A stretch of DNA of 64,000 nt from Longibaculum muris (lineage in GTDB: Bacteria; Bacillota_I; Bacilli_A; Erysipelotrichales; Coprobacillaceae). The notes beneath the pieces were generated by a model. The model saw nothing but the letters and a program-made list of their open reading frames with translations. It was not told the origin of the DNA and ran no database searches. The stretch covers positions 368,827 to 432,826 of the forward strand of contig NZ_SMCQ01000001.1 in NCBI RefSeq assembly GCF_004343035.1, in the 5' to 3' direction. The translations under genes and the position numbers were made by a program. Shown piece by piece: positions 8,341 through 17,157 of this stretch; the stretch's first letter is position 1, and each line of letters starts with the position of its first letter.

Positions 8341-11300
8341 TAAAAAAGAGAAGAGAGTAATTTTATTAAATAATCCAATAGAATCAACTGAATCTGATCT
8401 TTTTGGCATAAATATATATGTTGATAGTATAGAACAAGCTATAGATTCTGGTGCAAAAATAATAGGGGTTACATCAACTTTTGGTGGAGGTAAATCTAGT
8501 ATAATTAAAAACTTAAAGAATAAGTATAAATGGTGGGAATTAAGATATAAATTTATTAATGTAAGTATGTGGAATCAAATCGAATCAAGTAATATTAATA
8601 ATTTGCGCACAAGTTTTCTTTATAATTTATCCCAAAAAAGAGGGAACAAAAACTCTTATATAGCAAAATACTTAAGTAAAAATTTTGGCGTAATTGATAT
8701 TAGTATTGATTTACCGTTTATTTTGAAATTATTAATAAGTATTCTTGGTGGCATGTCATACTTACTAATTAAGAATAATAATCTTGTAAAAAGTGTATTC
8801 TTACAATACTTTAAAGTTGGAAATGATATTTATGAAACTGTTTCATTGTTGATTTTGGCGATATTTGTTTTCACTGTGATACTATTGGTCATTAATTGTG
8901 TGAATATTGTGTTTTCTTCGCCAAAATCAGAGTCAGTTCGTGATTTAGATGAAGTTGATTATTATCGTGTGTTTAATGAAATTATTAATAAAAATGGTTT
9001 GCTTAAAAAGAATTTAATTGTTGCAATTGAGGATTTAGATAGAACTACAGATTATAAATCACTTATTCAATTTTTAATGGAGATTAAGAAATTTTCGGAT
9101 AGTTATCATGGGAAACATAATTTAGTGTTCATAATAACGATAAAAAGTGAAATAGAACTACTAGAGGGATTTGTTAAGCAAGAGAAAAAAAATGAGTCGA
9201 AAAATAACCGAAATTTACCTGATGAAAGTATAAATATTGATTATAAGCATGATTTAGGAATTTCGTATGAAAAATTATTTGATTATATTGTTGATGTTCC
9301 TAAAATCAATATAGTAGATTATTCAATAGTTTTAAATGATTTGATAGATAGCGATTCGAATATCAAGGCGTTTTGTGATAATGAAAAAATGGATATTGCA
9401 AAAATGAAGATAGAATTATTCTGGCTAGCAAAGGGTGATAATCTATCGATTAGAAAAGTTAAGGAAAGAATTAATCGAACTTTTCAATTATATTACAGCA
9501 TTAAAGAAAGCCATCCTCAACAAACTATTAGTTTGCAAAAGTGTGCAATTTCTGTTTATTTACAGACTCAGTATACTAATGTGTTCTATTGTTTGAAAGA
9601 TGATGGATTAGATGATTTAATAAGTGATCATATAGTTGGTAAAACTATTGATGTATCATTGTTGAAAAAAGCTATCGATTTAGACCTAAGTAAATTATTA
9701 AATATTTCAGATATTGAATTAACATATTTTTCTGACGAGTTGAACGATATGATTCAAAATCAACTTATTGATTTGTCGTATAGATTTTATTCGAATAATA
9801 CTCCAAAAAATGCAGAATTTCTTAATATCGATGAGTCGGTTGTTTACAATACAATAATTTTTAATAAGAAAATAGGTAATTATGAAGAACAAAAATTCGA
9901 TACGGTAAATGTTAATGTTACTATAAAAGCTATTGATAAATACTTGGATTATGGTAAAGGTCTACCAAATAATATTTATGATAGTGATTTTCTATTTAAA
10001 ATATGTGTAAATACTTTCAGAAAAGATTTGGTGGCGAGTCTACGAGAAAAAACCAAGGATGAAAGTTTTTGCTTAACAGATAATCAAGTGAGTTGTTGCT
10101 TTAGTTGTTTTAACGAAATTATTTCAGATTTACCTTTAAAAAACAATTCGAAATTTGTTACAACAGCTAGAATGTCACTTATTAAAAATCACAAAGATAG
10201 TTGGCCTCAATATAATAGTTTATTTATAGGTGGTGATTTGTTTATTAATGATAAAGAAATTGTTGAAACAAAAGACTTGCAGTTGCTGTTAAATGTTATT
10301 AACTTGAAATCGCAATTATATAATCTAAATAAATTCAAATTTATTAACAATAAAATAAAGTTGCTAGTGGATGATACAGCTTCTGATAATATAATTAAGC
10401 TTATAGATAATTTCTATATTAATTCATTTAGGACATTTGAAGATTATTCAGTTTTAAATAGCTATTGCGAAATATTAGAGATTATTAAAAAAGAACCTAA
10501 ATGTTTGAATGATTATTTATCAAACAATATTGATGATCTTGATAAATTTAACGATGCTTATTCTAAAGTTATGTTTGCATGTGAAAAAGATATTACGAAT
10601 TCATCAATACAAGTTATTATGTTTTCGAATACTCTATTAAAGCTGCCATTCAGTACAATTCAAGAATTGTATGAACATAATTGCTATTTATTTATTAAAG
10701 AAATGCTTTATAACGGGTATGAGAATGAGTTGGTTTTTGACGATGACAATATATTAATAAGTATTGAAAATAATAATGCGAAATTTACGAAAGATGAAAT
10801 TATAGTGTTACGAAAAACGATTGTAAGTAAACAAATTAAGTGGAACTATTTGTTTATGAATGGTAACCCTTTAACGAAAGAGGAAATGAAATATTCAAAA
10901 TCTATTGAATATTTGCTGTATTTATCTGATAAAAATTTATTTTTCAATGTGATTTATGAAGACTTTATCGACTACATAAAAGGATTTGAAATATCAAGAA
11001 ATGAATTGAAAATTATTTATGATTATATTTTCAGTTTGCCTGTTAAGGAAAATATTGTTGAGATCATTAATAAGATTGATTGTAATATAGTGCCATTTAA
11101 TCAATTTACTAAAACTGAAAGAAATAGATATTTTGTAATGATTAACGAAGAAGTAAGTGATGATGAAACTCGACTATCAATCATGTCAAATTTAAAAATC
11201 CTGAGTGTAAATTATGAAAAAGAGTTCAGTGCTGTTTCGTTAAAAAATACTGAATTTGAAAAGACTTATACAGAACTTATTAATAGTGTTATAAGTTCTG

Positions 11301-11869
11301 ACATTACTAAAACGACCACTAATAATATTAAGAAGTTTGGGCATTATGCATTGTTTGATGAAAGTGTAGAAAACATAATTTTTAAAAGAAAAATATACAA
11401 TATGTATTTGTATAGCAGGATAAAAAGACTTGGAAAATTTGATTTCGAAACTCATAAAGATGATTATGAGTTTAATAGTAAATGTTTTAATATGTATATT
11501 AAAAACGAATCTCTAAAAAGTATTAAGCCAGTTATGATTGAAAACGACGGCTTCCTTGATTTTATTGTAAAAAATAATCTATATAAAGAATTATCTGAAG
11601 AAGATTTATTAAAACTAAGGAAATGTCTACAAACATACGAATTATGTTTATACGTTTTTGAGATGTTTGATGAAGAAAATCAATTATCATATTTTTCGGA
11701 AATAGAAGGTTTTGAAAATAAGAAAACAATGATGTTTGTGGTGAATAAGTTAATCCAGTCAAAATTAGTTTCAAACAAAAAGCTTTATAAAAAACTATAT
11801 GAGGTTGCTATAGATAAAGAATATCGTACAAAACTTACTCGATCTTATAATAAGTTTAATGGACATTGA
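8333..11869 (+). CDS. Large membrane-inserted P-loop NTPase, YobI/KAP-like
   Basis: The product has 1178 residues. Residues 40-60 hold a Walker A variant, TSTFGGGKSSI, in which the first Gly is Ser. Two hydrophobic segments follow (about 128-147 and 168-194), then a Walker B, VAIEDLDR, near 228-238. Transmembrane helices inserted between Walker A and B, with an EDLDR Walker B, are typical of KAP and YobI-family NTPases. The remaining ~850 residues are a low-complexity, Asn/Lys/Ile-rich, mostly helical region without a recognised domain. The start overlaps hsdR by 8 bp, so it is translationally coupled to the restriction operon. I infer a defence-related role from the location; biochemical function is unknown. 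Confidence 0.75.
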   Translation: MCNKKEKRVILLNNPIESTESDLFGINIYVDSIEQAIDSGAKIIGVTSTFGGGKSSIIKNLKNKYKWWELRYKFINVSMWNQIESSNINNLRTSFLYNLSQKRGNKNSYIAKYLSKNFGVIDISIDLPFILKLLISILGGMSYLLIKNNNLVKSVFLQYFKVGNDIYETVSLLILAIFVFTVILLVINCVNIVFSSPKSESVRDLDEVDYYRVFNEIINKNGLLKKNLIVAIEDLDRTTDYKSLIQFLMEIKKFSDSYHGKHNLVFIITIKSEIELLEGFVKQEKKNESKNNRNLPDESINIDYKHDLGISYEKLFDYIVDVPKINIVDYSIVLNDLIDSDSNIKAFCDNEKMDIAKMKIELFWLAKGDNLSIRKVKERINRTFQLYYSIKESHPQQTISLQKCAISVYLQTQYTNVFYCLKDDGLDDLISDHIVGKTIDVSLLKKAIDLDLSKLLNISDIELTYFSDELNDMIQNQLIDLSYRFYSNNTPKNAEFLNIDESVVYNTIIFNKKIGNYEEQKFDTVNVNVTIKAIDKYLDYGKGLPNNIYDSDFLFKICVNTFRKDLVASLREKTKDESFCLTDNQVSCCFSCFNEIISDLPLKNNSKFVTTARMSLIKNHKDSWPQYNSLFIGGDLFINDKEIVETKDLQLLLNVINLKSQLYNLNKFKFINNKIKLLVDDTASDNIIKLIDNFYINSFRTFEDYSVLNSYCEILEIIKKEPKCLNDYLSNNIDDLDKFNDAYSKVMFACEKDITNSSIQVIMFSNTLLKLPFSTIQELYEHNCYLFIKEMLYNGYENELVFDDDNILISIENNNAKFTKDEIIVLRKTIVSKQIKWNYLFMNGNPLTKEEMKYSKSIEYLLYLSDKNLFFNVIYEDFIDYIKGFEISRNELKIIYDYIFSLPVKENIVEIINKIDCNIVPFNQFTKTERNRYFVMINEEVSDDETRLSIMSNLKILSVNYEKEFSAVSLKNTEFEKTYTELINSVISSDITKTTTNNIKKFGHYALFDESVENIIFKRKIYNMYLYSRIKRLGKFDFETHKDDYEFNSKCFNMYIKNESLKSIKPVMIENDGFLDFIVKNNLYKELSEEDLLKLRKCLQTYELCLYVFEMFDEENQLSYFSEIEGFENKKTMMFVVNKLIQSKLVSNKKLYKKLYEVAIDKEYRTKLTRSYNKFNGH

Positions 11870-12572
11870 TGTTGTGGCTTAACAAGCAACTTACGAAATC
11901 GTTGGTAATGTTAAAAATGTAGGCAAAATAACATATAAATGAGTACTTTATAATTGATATTTTAAATTTATATATTTAAATGACGATAAATATGTTTGAA
12001 TCTAAATTTTGGTTTATTTTACAAACTACTCAAGAGATGAAATTTCAAATCGAGTAAGACGGGAATACTTAGAAAATAAATAAGTTTGTTTTGAAGTAAT
12101 CAAATCTAAATAATTGATTGCACCATTAATTCTTAAATTGATTTGTTTAATGACTATTACTGCATTTTGATACCATCGATGTTAAAAGATGATGTTGTTT
12201 GAATTCCATGATATATGTCATTTTGTTTGTGAGTACACTTTGAGTACAAAAAAACTGGAAGTCGCTTTAAAATAGAATAATAATGGTGTAATAGACATAA
12301 AACGCCTTGTTTAATCAATATGAATTACAATGAATTATTAGACATAGTCGAGTGGGAATAGTAAATAGTGGTTTATAGGTATCCTTGGATGGGTACCTTT
12401 TTTATTTTTATTGACCAAAAATGAATTTTTTAAATTCTGGCTAATAGCGTTTGATATAATCATTTTAACTAAATAATTAATAAAAGAATATACGAAAACG
12501 TAGTTGACGTTGCCAAAATTGAAAAAAATAAAAAAATGGTAACGTTAAACTGTGTATAAGTATGCTTTTGTG
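11870..12572. other. Gene-poor stretch behind the restriction operon
   Basis: About 700 bp with no convincing gene. A short frame near 12002-12082 reads like the tail of a decayed gene (SRDEISNRVRREYLENK then stop) but has no start or matching upstream part. A 14-bp sequence (GCATTTTGATACCA) at 12162-12175 recurs at 13856-13869, on the other side of the DUF4143 gene. A terminator lies at 12378-12405. The rest is AT-rich and unassigned. Confidence 0.5.
12378..12405 (+). terminator. Intrinsic terminator
   Basis: GGTATCC and GGGTACC pair (one G-T pair) around a 6-nt loop, followed by a T-rich tract. The transcript it ends is not identified; no gene lies just upstream. Confidence 0.55.
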
Positions 12573-12579
12573 ATATAAT
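12571..12579 (+). promoter_or_regulatory. Extended -10 promoter of the DUF4143 ATPase gene
   Basis: TGATATAAT is a perfect extended -10 element (TGnTATAAT), 17 bp before the preferred ATG. A good -35 box is not evident. It overlaps the upstream ATG at 12578, which argues against that ATG as the start. Confidence 0.6.
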
Positions 12580-12595
12580 GAATATGGTGATAAAA

Positions 12596-13828
12596 ATGAA
12601 ACTATTTAAAAGAGAAAATTATTTAAAGAAAATAAGAGGCTTTTATGATGCGACTGACATCATTAAAGTTATTAGTGGAGTGCGTAGATGTGGTAAGTCT
12701 TCTTTGATGTTAACCATTACTGATGAATTGGTTGAAAAAGGAATTTCTAAGGATAATATCATTTATATTGATTTGGATAAACGAGGATATAGAAATATCA
12801 AAGATGCAGAACAATTAGATGCATTGATTGAAGATAAAACAAAAAACATAAGGGGAGTTAAGTACTTATTTATTGACGAAGTTCAAAATGTCAATGGATT
12901 TGAAGAAGTGTTAAATGGATTTAGATCAGAAGAGGATTATTCGATTTTTGTGACAGGTTCGAACTCATATTTACTTAGTGGAGAATTAGTAACAAAATTA
13001 ACTGGACGATATATTGAATTCGAAATCTATACATTAAGTTTTGAAGAATATGAAGCTATGAAAGAATTTTATCATAAACCAATTAGCAATAATTCTTTAG
13101 AAGAATTAAGTCATTATATTTTAGAGGGTGGGTTTCCACGTTCAATCCAGTTTGATAATTTAAGCGATAGAAGAACTTATTCTCAAAATGTTATTAAAGA
13201 AATATTTGAAAAAGATATAAGAAGAAGGATAAAAATTAGAGATAGAGATTCTTTTGAAATAGTTAAAAACTTTATAATTAATAACTATGCATCTCCAATG
13301 AGCATTAATAATATCGTAGATGCTTTAAGAAAAAATGGTAATTTAATATCAAAGGCTACAGTTAGCAGATATATTCAAGCATTATTAGACGCGAAGATAA
13401 TTTATGAATGTTCTAGATATGATATGAAATCCAAAAAATCTATTAAAGGAGAAAAGAAATATTATCTTGCTGATTTGAGTTTCTACTATGCATTGAATAC
13501 AGAAAATCAAATGAATTATGGGCCTTGCTTAGAGAATATTGTTTATATTTATGCAAAAAGTTTAGATTATTCAATTAGTATTGGAAGAATTGGTAAATTA
13601 GAATGTGATTTTATTTTGTGTGATTACGATATGAATTATGCATATGTTCAAGTTACCTATACGATCATGTTGAGTAAAGAAACTGAAAATCGTGAATTTA
13701 GACCATTGGAACAAATTAAAAACAATTATCCAAAGTATGTAGCAACGACAGATTATTTATTGCAAAAGCGCAATGGAATTAAACATATTAATATTATTGA
13801 ATTTATGAAGAACCACGAAAATTTTTAA
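12596..13828 (+). CDS. AAA-family ATPase with DUF4143 domain
   Basis: This 410-residue protein begins with MKLFKRENYL, the usual beginning of the family. Walker A is SGVRRCGKSSL (about 27-37) and Walker B is YLFIDEVQN (about 90-98). A winged-helix region and the DUF4143 domain follow (about 185-345). The C-terminus has a nuclease-like fold signature (GKLECDFIL...YVQV). Such solitary ATPases are common in anaerobes and often lie in accessory DNA; their role is not established. An ATG at 12578 overlaps the -10 box and is rejected as start. The gene stands alone between two gene-poor stretches. Confidence 0.88.
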   Translation: MKLFKRENYLKKIRGFYDATDIIKVISGVRRCGKSSLMLTITDELVEKGISKDNIIYIDLDKRGYRNIKDAEQLDALIEDKTKNIRGVKYLFIDEVQNVNGFEEVLNGFRSEEDYSIFVTGSNSYLLSGELVTKLTGRYIEFEIYTLSFEEYEAMKEFYHKPISNNSLEELSHYILEGGFPRSIQFDNLSDRRTYSQNVIKEIFEKDIRRRIKIRDRDSFEIVKNFIINNYASPMSINNIVDALRKNGNLISKATVSRYIQALLDAKIIYECSRYDMKSKKSIKGEKKYYLADLSFYYALNTENQMNYGPCLENIVYIYAKSLDYSISIGRIGKLECDFILCDYDMNYAYVQVTYTIMLSKETENREFRPLEQIKNNYPKYVATTDYLLQKRNGIKHINIIEFMKNHENF

Positions 13829-14133
13829 GTAGTGTATCTTTAGAGAAAATTGCTAGCATTTTGATACCAGTAGCTCATATAATCAATATAATTGAGATAA
13901 ATCATGTTAAAAATAGCTAAATAGTATGTGATATGTGAACAAATATGTTTAATATTAAATGGTACTATCCGAGTGGGAGAAATAACAATTTTGCTTTTTA
14001 TGTCATTATTTTGTATGAAAGAACTACTCTGTGCACGCAATGAATTTTGCAATAATAATATCATATATAATCATATGTATCTTATTTGTTCTTATGGTAA
14101 ACTATTACTATATAGAGTGACTAAATAAATGAG
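13829..14133. other. Unassigned AT-rich stretch
   Basis: About 300 bp following the DUF4143 gene. It contains short open frames on both strands (13928-14128 plus, 13840-14064 minus) that lack ribosome-binding sites and recognisable sequence. I see no supported gene. It carries the second copy of the 14-bp repeat at 13856-13869. Confidence 0.4.
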
Positions 14134-14328
14134 TTGAATTTAGTGATACTTCAAACTATATTTAATCATCCTAGAATCAAGGTTTCAGAAATAAAAGAAG
14201 AATTAGAAAAAATAAATATATCTATTATGTTAGATCAAATTAAAAATTCAATTAAAAGGAAAATATCAATCTATATTGAGTATAGAGGCTCAAGAAAGAC
14301 AGGAGATATGACTTTAAAAATGAGATAA
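14134..14328 (+). pseudogene. Remnant of a winged-helix C-terminal domain (RecG-like/AlbA-type ATP-binding protein)
   Basis: The 64 residues read ILQTIFNHPRIKVSEIKEEL...KNSIKR...IEYRGSRKTG, which matches the C-terminal winged helix of 'ATP-dependent DNA helicase RecG-like' (AlbA_2 domain) and related proteins. In those, the sequence IKxSELxxxL...TxxRxIKxLKxxGxIEYxGSxKTGxW is typical. The ~350-450 residues that normally precede it are absent, and the frame has no clear ribosome-binding site. I read it as the leftover of a deleted gene. Confidence 0.5.
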
Positions 14329-14471
14329 ATTTTTAATTATATTATATGATTTTTAAAAGCAATTCTTTTGATAAGTTTTGATGGAGTAGATATAGAAGAC
14401 CAATTAAAAATAATCATGAGTATTGATCCATTTGGTTTTTGAAAGGCGGTGAAGCAATGATGCGTTTGATT

Positions 14472-14552
14472 CGAGATAATAACTCGGTGCAGTTTTAAAA
14501 TCTGGTAACAGGTTGCATCGAGGCTATAATTCATGTTATCAGGTAACTGCAC
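14472..14552 (+). ncRNA. Strongly folded leader upstream of methyltransferase gene
   Basis: GTGCAGTT (14487-14494) pairs perfectly with AACTGCAC (14545-14552). Inside it CTGGTAACA (14502-14510) pairs with TGTTATCAG (14534-14542), giving one long two-part stem with a 23-nt loop. A small hairpin CGAG...CTCG (14472-14486) precedes it. The structure ends 40 bp before the start codon of the next gene. No poly-T follows, so it is not a simple terminator. It matches no riboswitch class I recognise; it may be a regulatory leader or a palindromic insertion. Confidence 0.5.
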
Positions 14553-14592
14553 TTATCGTAAAATAATCAAAACGAAAAGGAGTAGTTATAAA

Positions 14593-15360
14593 ATGAATAA
14601 AGAACAATTACAAAATGAATGGTTAAAAGAAGAAAAAGTTGCACATATAAAAGGTTGGGATTTTTCACATCTTCAAGATAGATATGTCGAAGAAGATCAA
14701 CTTCCTTGGGATTTTTATGCCGTTATAAAAAAATATCTTACAAGCGATATGCAGTTATTAGATATGGAAACTGGTGGTGGAGAATTTTTATTAAGTTTAA
14801 ATCATCCTAAAAATATGACATCTGCTATTGAGGGATATAAACCAAATGTCGATTATTGTAGAAAAATATTGCTTCCGCTTGGAATTGATTTTAAGGAAGC
14901 TGATGGTGAAGATGTTTTACCATTTACAGATCAAAAGTTTGATATTATTACAAATAGGCATGGAAATTATAATGTATCAGAATTAAGACGAGTACTAAAA
15001 AATAATGGTTTGTTCATGACACAACAAGTTGGTGCTGAAAATGATAGGGAACTTGTAGAATTATTATTGTCTAAGAACATAGAACTTCCATTTCCAAATC
15101 AATACCTCAAAATAAAAGAAAAAGAATTAAGAGACAATCATTTTGAAATCATTGAAAGTGGTGAAGTTTTTCAACCAATAAAATTTTATGATGTTGGAGC
15201 ATTAGTTTGGTTTGCAAGAATTATCGAATGGGAATTTGTTGGTTTTTCAGTAGAGTCTTGTTTAGAAAATTTGTATAATGCTCAAAGAATTCTTGAAGAA
15301 AAAGGAGTTATTGAAGGAAAAATTCACAGATTTTACATTGTTGCAAGAAAAAAAGATTAA
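14593..15360 (+). CDS. Class I SAM-dependent methyltransferase
   Basis: The product has 255 residues. Motif I is degenerate (LLDMETGGGEFLLSL, about 51-65), followed by AIEGYKPNVDYCRK, an EADGEDVLPF acidic loop and FDIITNRHGNYNVSELRRVLKNNGLFMTQQVG. This is the arrangement of small-molecule/UbiE-like methyltransferases. The start at 14593 follows AAAAGGAG; an earlier in-frame ATG at 14533 lies inside the leader hairpin and is rejected. Substrate unknown. A terminator follows, so it is likely a single-gene unit controlled by its folded leader. Confidence 0.85.
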   Translation: MNKEQLQNEWLKEEKVAHIKGWDFSHLQDRYVEEDQLPWDFYAVIKKYLTSDMQLLDMETGGGEFLLSLNHPKNMTSAIEGYKPNVDYCRKILLPLGIDFKEADGEDVLPFTDQKFDIITNRHGNYNVSELRRVLKNNGLFMTQQVGAENDRELVELLLSKNIELPFPNQYLKIKEKELRDNHFEIIESGEVFQPIKFYDVGALVWFARIIEWEFVGFSVESCLENLYNAQRILEEKGVIEGKIHRFYIVARKKD

Positions 15361-15440
15361 ATTTTTATAGCTTTTGAAACTATGTAAGTCATATAATTAA
15401 TGTGTTACTTTCTTAAATAAGCGTTAAGTAACTTTAGAGG

Positions 15441-15469
15441 GTGTCTTTACTGGAGACACTTTCTTTTTT
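15441..15469 (+). terminator. Intrinsic terminator after methyltransferase gene
   Basis: GTGTCT pairs with AGACAC across a 7-nt loop, followed by a T-rich tract. Confidence 0.8.
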
Positions 15470-15562
15470 GTCTATATGATATTGATTGAATGTAGAGATC
15501 ATAATTGATAGAATATTTAAAAAGCTACAAATATGTTCATGTCTTAGATAGAAAGAGAGTAG

Positions 15563-16210
15563 ATGAGTATAATGAAGAAGATTGCAGTATTAATATATCC
15601 TTATTTTTCTTTACAGGAAATAACCATCCTTACATCCTGCTTAACACTTTGGTACGGAGAAAAAATTGATATATTGGGAAGTGAAATGAAACTATATGAA
15701 AGTGAAGATGGCTTTTTTATTATGCCTACAAAAATATTAAATGATGCATCTGTATTGGATTATAAATGTGTTATCTTACCAGGAATTATCAATCCTTTAC
15801 CAGCATTATATGATGAGAAAATAATAACATTTTTGAAACAAGTAAAGAATACAAATGTGTTAATTGCAGCAATTTCTGCTGCACCACTCTTACTAGCAAA
15901 AGCAGGTCTTTTAGATGATGTTAAATTTACAGCTGGTTTTTTCATGCAAATGATAGATGTATTTCCATTTATTCATCGTGAAAACTTTGTTCATCAACCA
16001 CTTGTTGAAGAAAAACGAATAATTACAGCAATTGGATTTGCATTTAGAGAGTTTGCTATGGCGGTTCTTAAAAGCCTTGGATATGATGTTGAAGACAAAT
16101 TTATGTGGCCGATAGAAAAAGCATACTCAGAAAAAGAACTTACTTTTTATTGGAATGATTCTGATTATCAAGAATTTCTTAAAGAGCTAGAAGAATATAA
16201 GAAAGATTAA
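15563..16210 (+). CDS. DJ-1/PfpI family protein with Ser at the nucleophile position
   Basis: The product has about 215 residues in the class I glutamine-amidotransferase-like fold: KIAVLIYPYFSLQEI at the N-terminus, VILPGI, and the nucleophile elbow IAAISAAPLLLAKAGLL. In most DJ-1/PfpI proteins the elbow is A-I-C-A-A-P; here the Cys is replaced by Ser, so the usual thiol chemistry is lost or altered. The alternative start at 15572 (MKKIAV) matches family starts better, but both are possible. A nucleoside-phosphorylase-like gene lies 39 bp downstream in the same direction, so the two may be cotranscribed. Substrate unknown. Confidence 0.82.
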   Translation: MSIMKKIAVLIYPYFSLQEITILTSCLTLWYGEKIDILGSEMKLYESEDGFFIMPTKILNDASVLDYKCVILPGIINPLPALYDEKIITFLKQVKNTNVLIAAISAAPLLLAKAGLLDDVKFTAGFFMQMIDVFPFIHRENFVHQPLVEEKRIITAIGFAFREFAMAVLKSLGYDVEDKFMWPIEKAYSEKELTFYWNDSDYQEFLKELEEYKKD

Positions 16211-16249
16211 AATGTTTTTAATTTTGGAGTTAAAAGGAGAATTGAAAAA

Positions 16250-17005
16250 ATGTGGTTTTATAAAAACGATAAAACTAGCCCAGTATTGACTAGTACAGAA
16301 CAAGCAAAATCAGAACATGGAGAAAAAATATATTTGCTTCCTCAAACCGCAATTTTATTGTATATGAGTGGACTTGATTATATTAAGGAAAAATATGATG
16401 TACAATTAATTACTAATCATTTTCCAAGATTTTTGAATGCTTGCCCGATTTATAAAATAAAAGGTCAAAATGATATTTGTTTCTTGGATGGGGGACGTGG
16501 TGCGCCAATGGCTGCTGATACTATTGAAGTTCTTAAAGTTATGGGAGTGAAAAATATAATCTCTGTTGGTTTGATAGGTGGCTTTGTTGAAAATATTAAT
16601 ATAGGGGATATAGTTATACCAAATAAAGCATATGTAGAAGAAGGAACATCATTACATTATTATGAGACAATTGAACATAGTACCCCAAATTTGATGCTAT
16701 TTAACAAAATAATTGAATATATTCCAAAACATATAGTGGCTCCAATTATTTCAACTGATGCAATCTATAGACAAACATTTTATAAAGAAGCGTTATGGAG
16801 AAAAAAAGGTTGTGTTGGAGTGGATATGGAAACATCTGCTTTGATGAGTATTGGTAAGTATCTTGATTTGCAAGTTGTCTCCATTTTAATGGTCTCTGAT
16901 AAACATCCAATTTCAAAAGAAAATGAAACTTGGGAATGGAAAATGACAAAAGATTTGAGAAAACAATTATTATATCAAGTCATAGAATTTGCATTATCAT
17001 TATAA
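16250..17005 (+). CDS. Nucleoside phosphorylase family protein
   Basis: This 251-residue protein belongs to the PNP/UDP phosphorylase superfamily. It has the phosphate-binding stretch DGGRGAPMAADTIEVL, the core IISVGLIGGFVENINIGDIVIP, and the nucleoside-binding GVDMETSALMSIGKYL with the conserved Met-Glu-x-Ser. Late in the chain SDKH occupies the place of the catalytic Asp region. This is closest in look to uridine/purine nucleoside phosphorylases, but the base preference is not clear. The start has AAAGGAG upstream. It follows the DJ-1-like gene by 39 bp. Confidence 0.82.
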   Translation: MWFYKNDKTSPVLTSTEQAKSEHGEKIYLLPQTAILLYMSGLDYIKEKYDVQLITNHFPRFLNACPIYKIKGQNDICFLDGGRGAPMAADTIEVLKVMGVKNIISVGLIGGFVENINIGDIVIPNKAYVEEGTSLHYYETIEHSTPNLMLFNKIIEYIPKHIVAPIISTDAIYRQTFYKEALWRKKGCVGVDMETSALMSIGKYLDLQVVSILMVSDKHPISKENETWEWKMTKDLRKQLLYQVIEFALSL

Positions 17006-17157
17006 GTTTCTATTAATGATAAATTTTGCACCATATATAAATAAAAAATAAGAGAGTTAATGAAAGACATTTGAGTTATAAAAATCTCTCTTTTTTTGTT
17101 GGTAAAAAGAGAGGATATATTATATCATAATAGATAGAATAAAGAAGGAGGATAAAG

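Noticed and set aside
12162..13869. 14-bp direct repeat on both sides of the DUF4143 gene as transposon ends
   Set aside because: The repeats are short, have no terminal inverted repeats beside them, and the gene between is not a transposase; chance or minor duplication is as likely.
13840..14128. Short open frames on both strands after the DUF4143 gene
   Set aside because: No ribosome-binding site, no recognisable sequence, and composition like non-coding AT-rich DNA.
17050..17098. Terminator with AGAGAG/CTCTCT after the nucleoside phosphorylase gene
   Set aside because: Six-base stem with a loop of about 30 nt; T-tract present but the stem is too weak to list as a firm feature.
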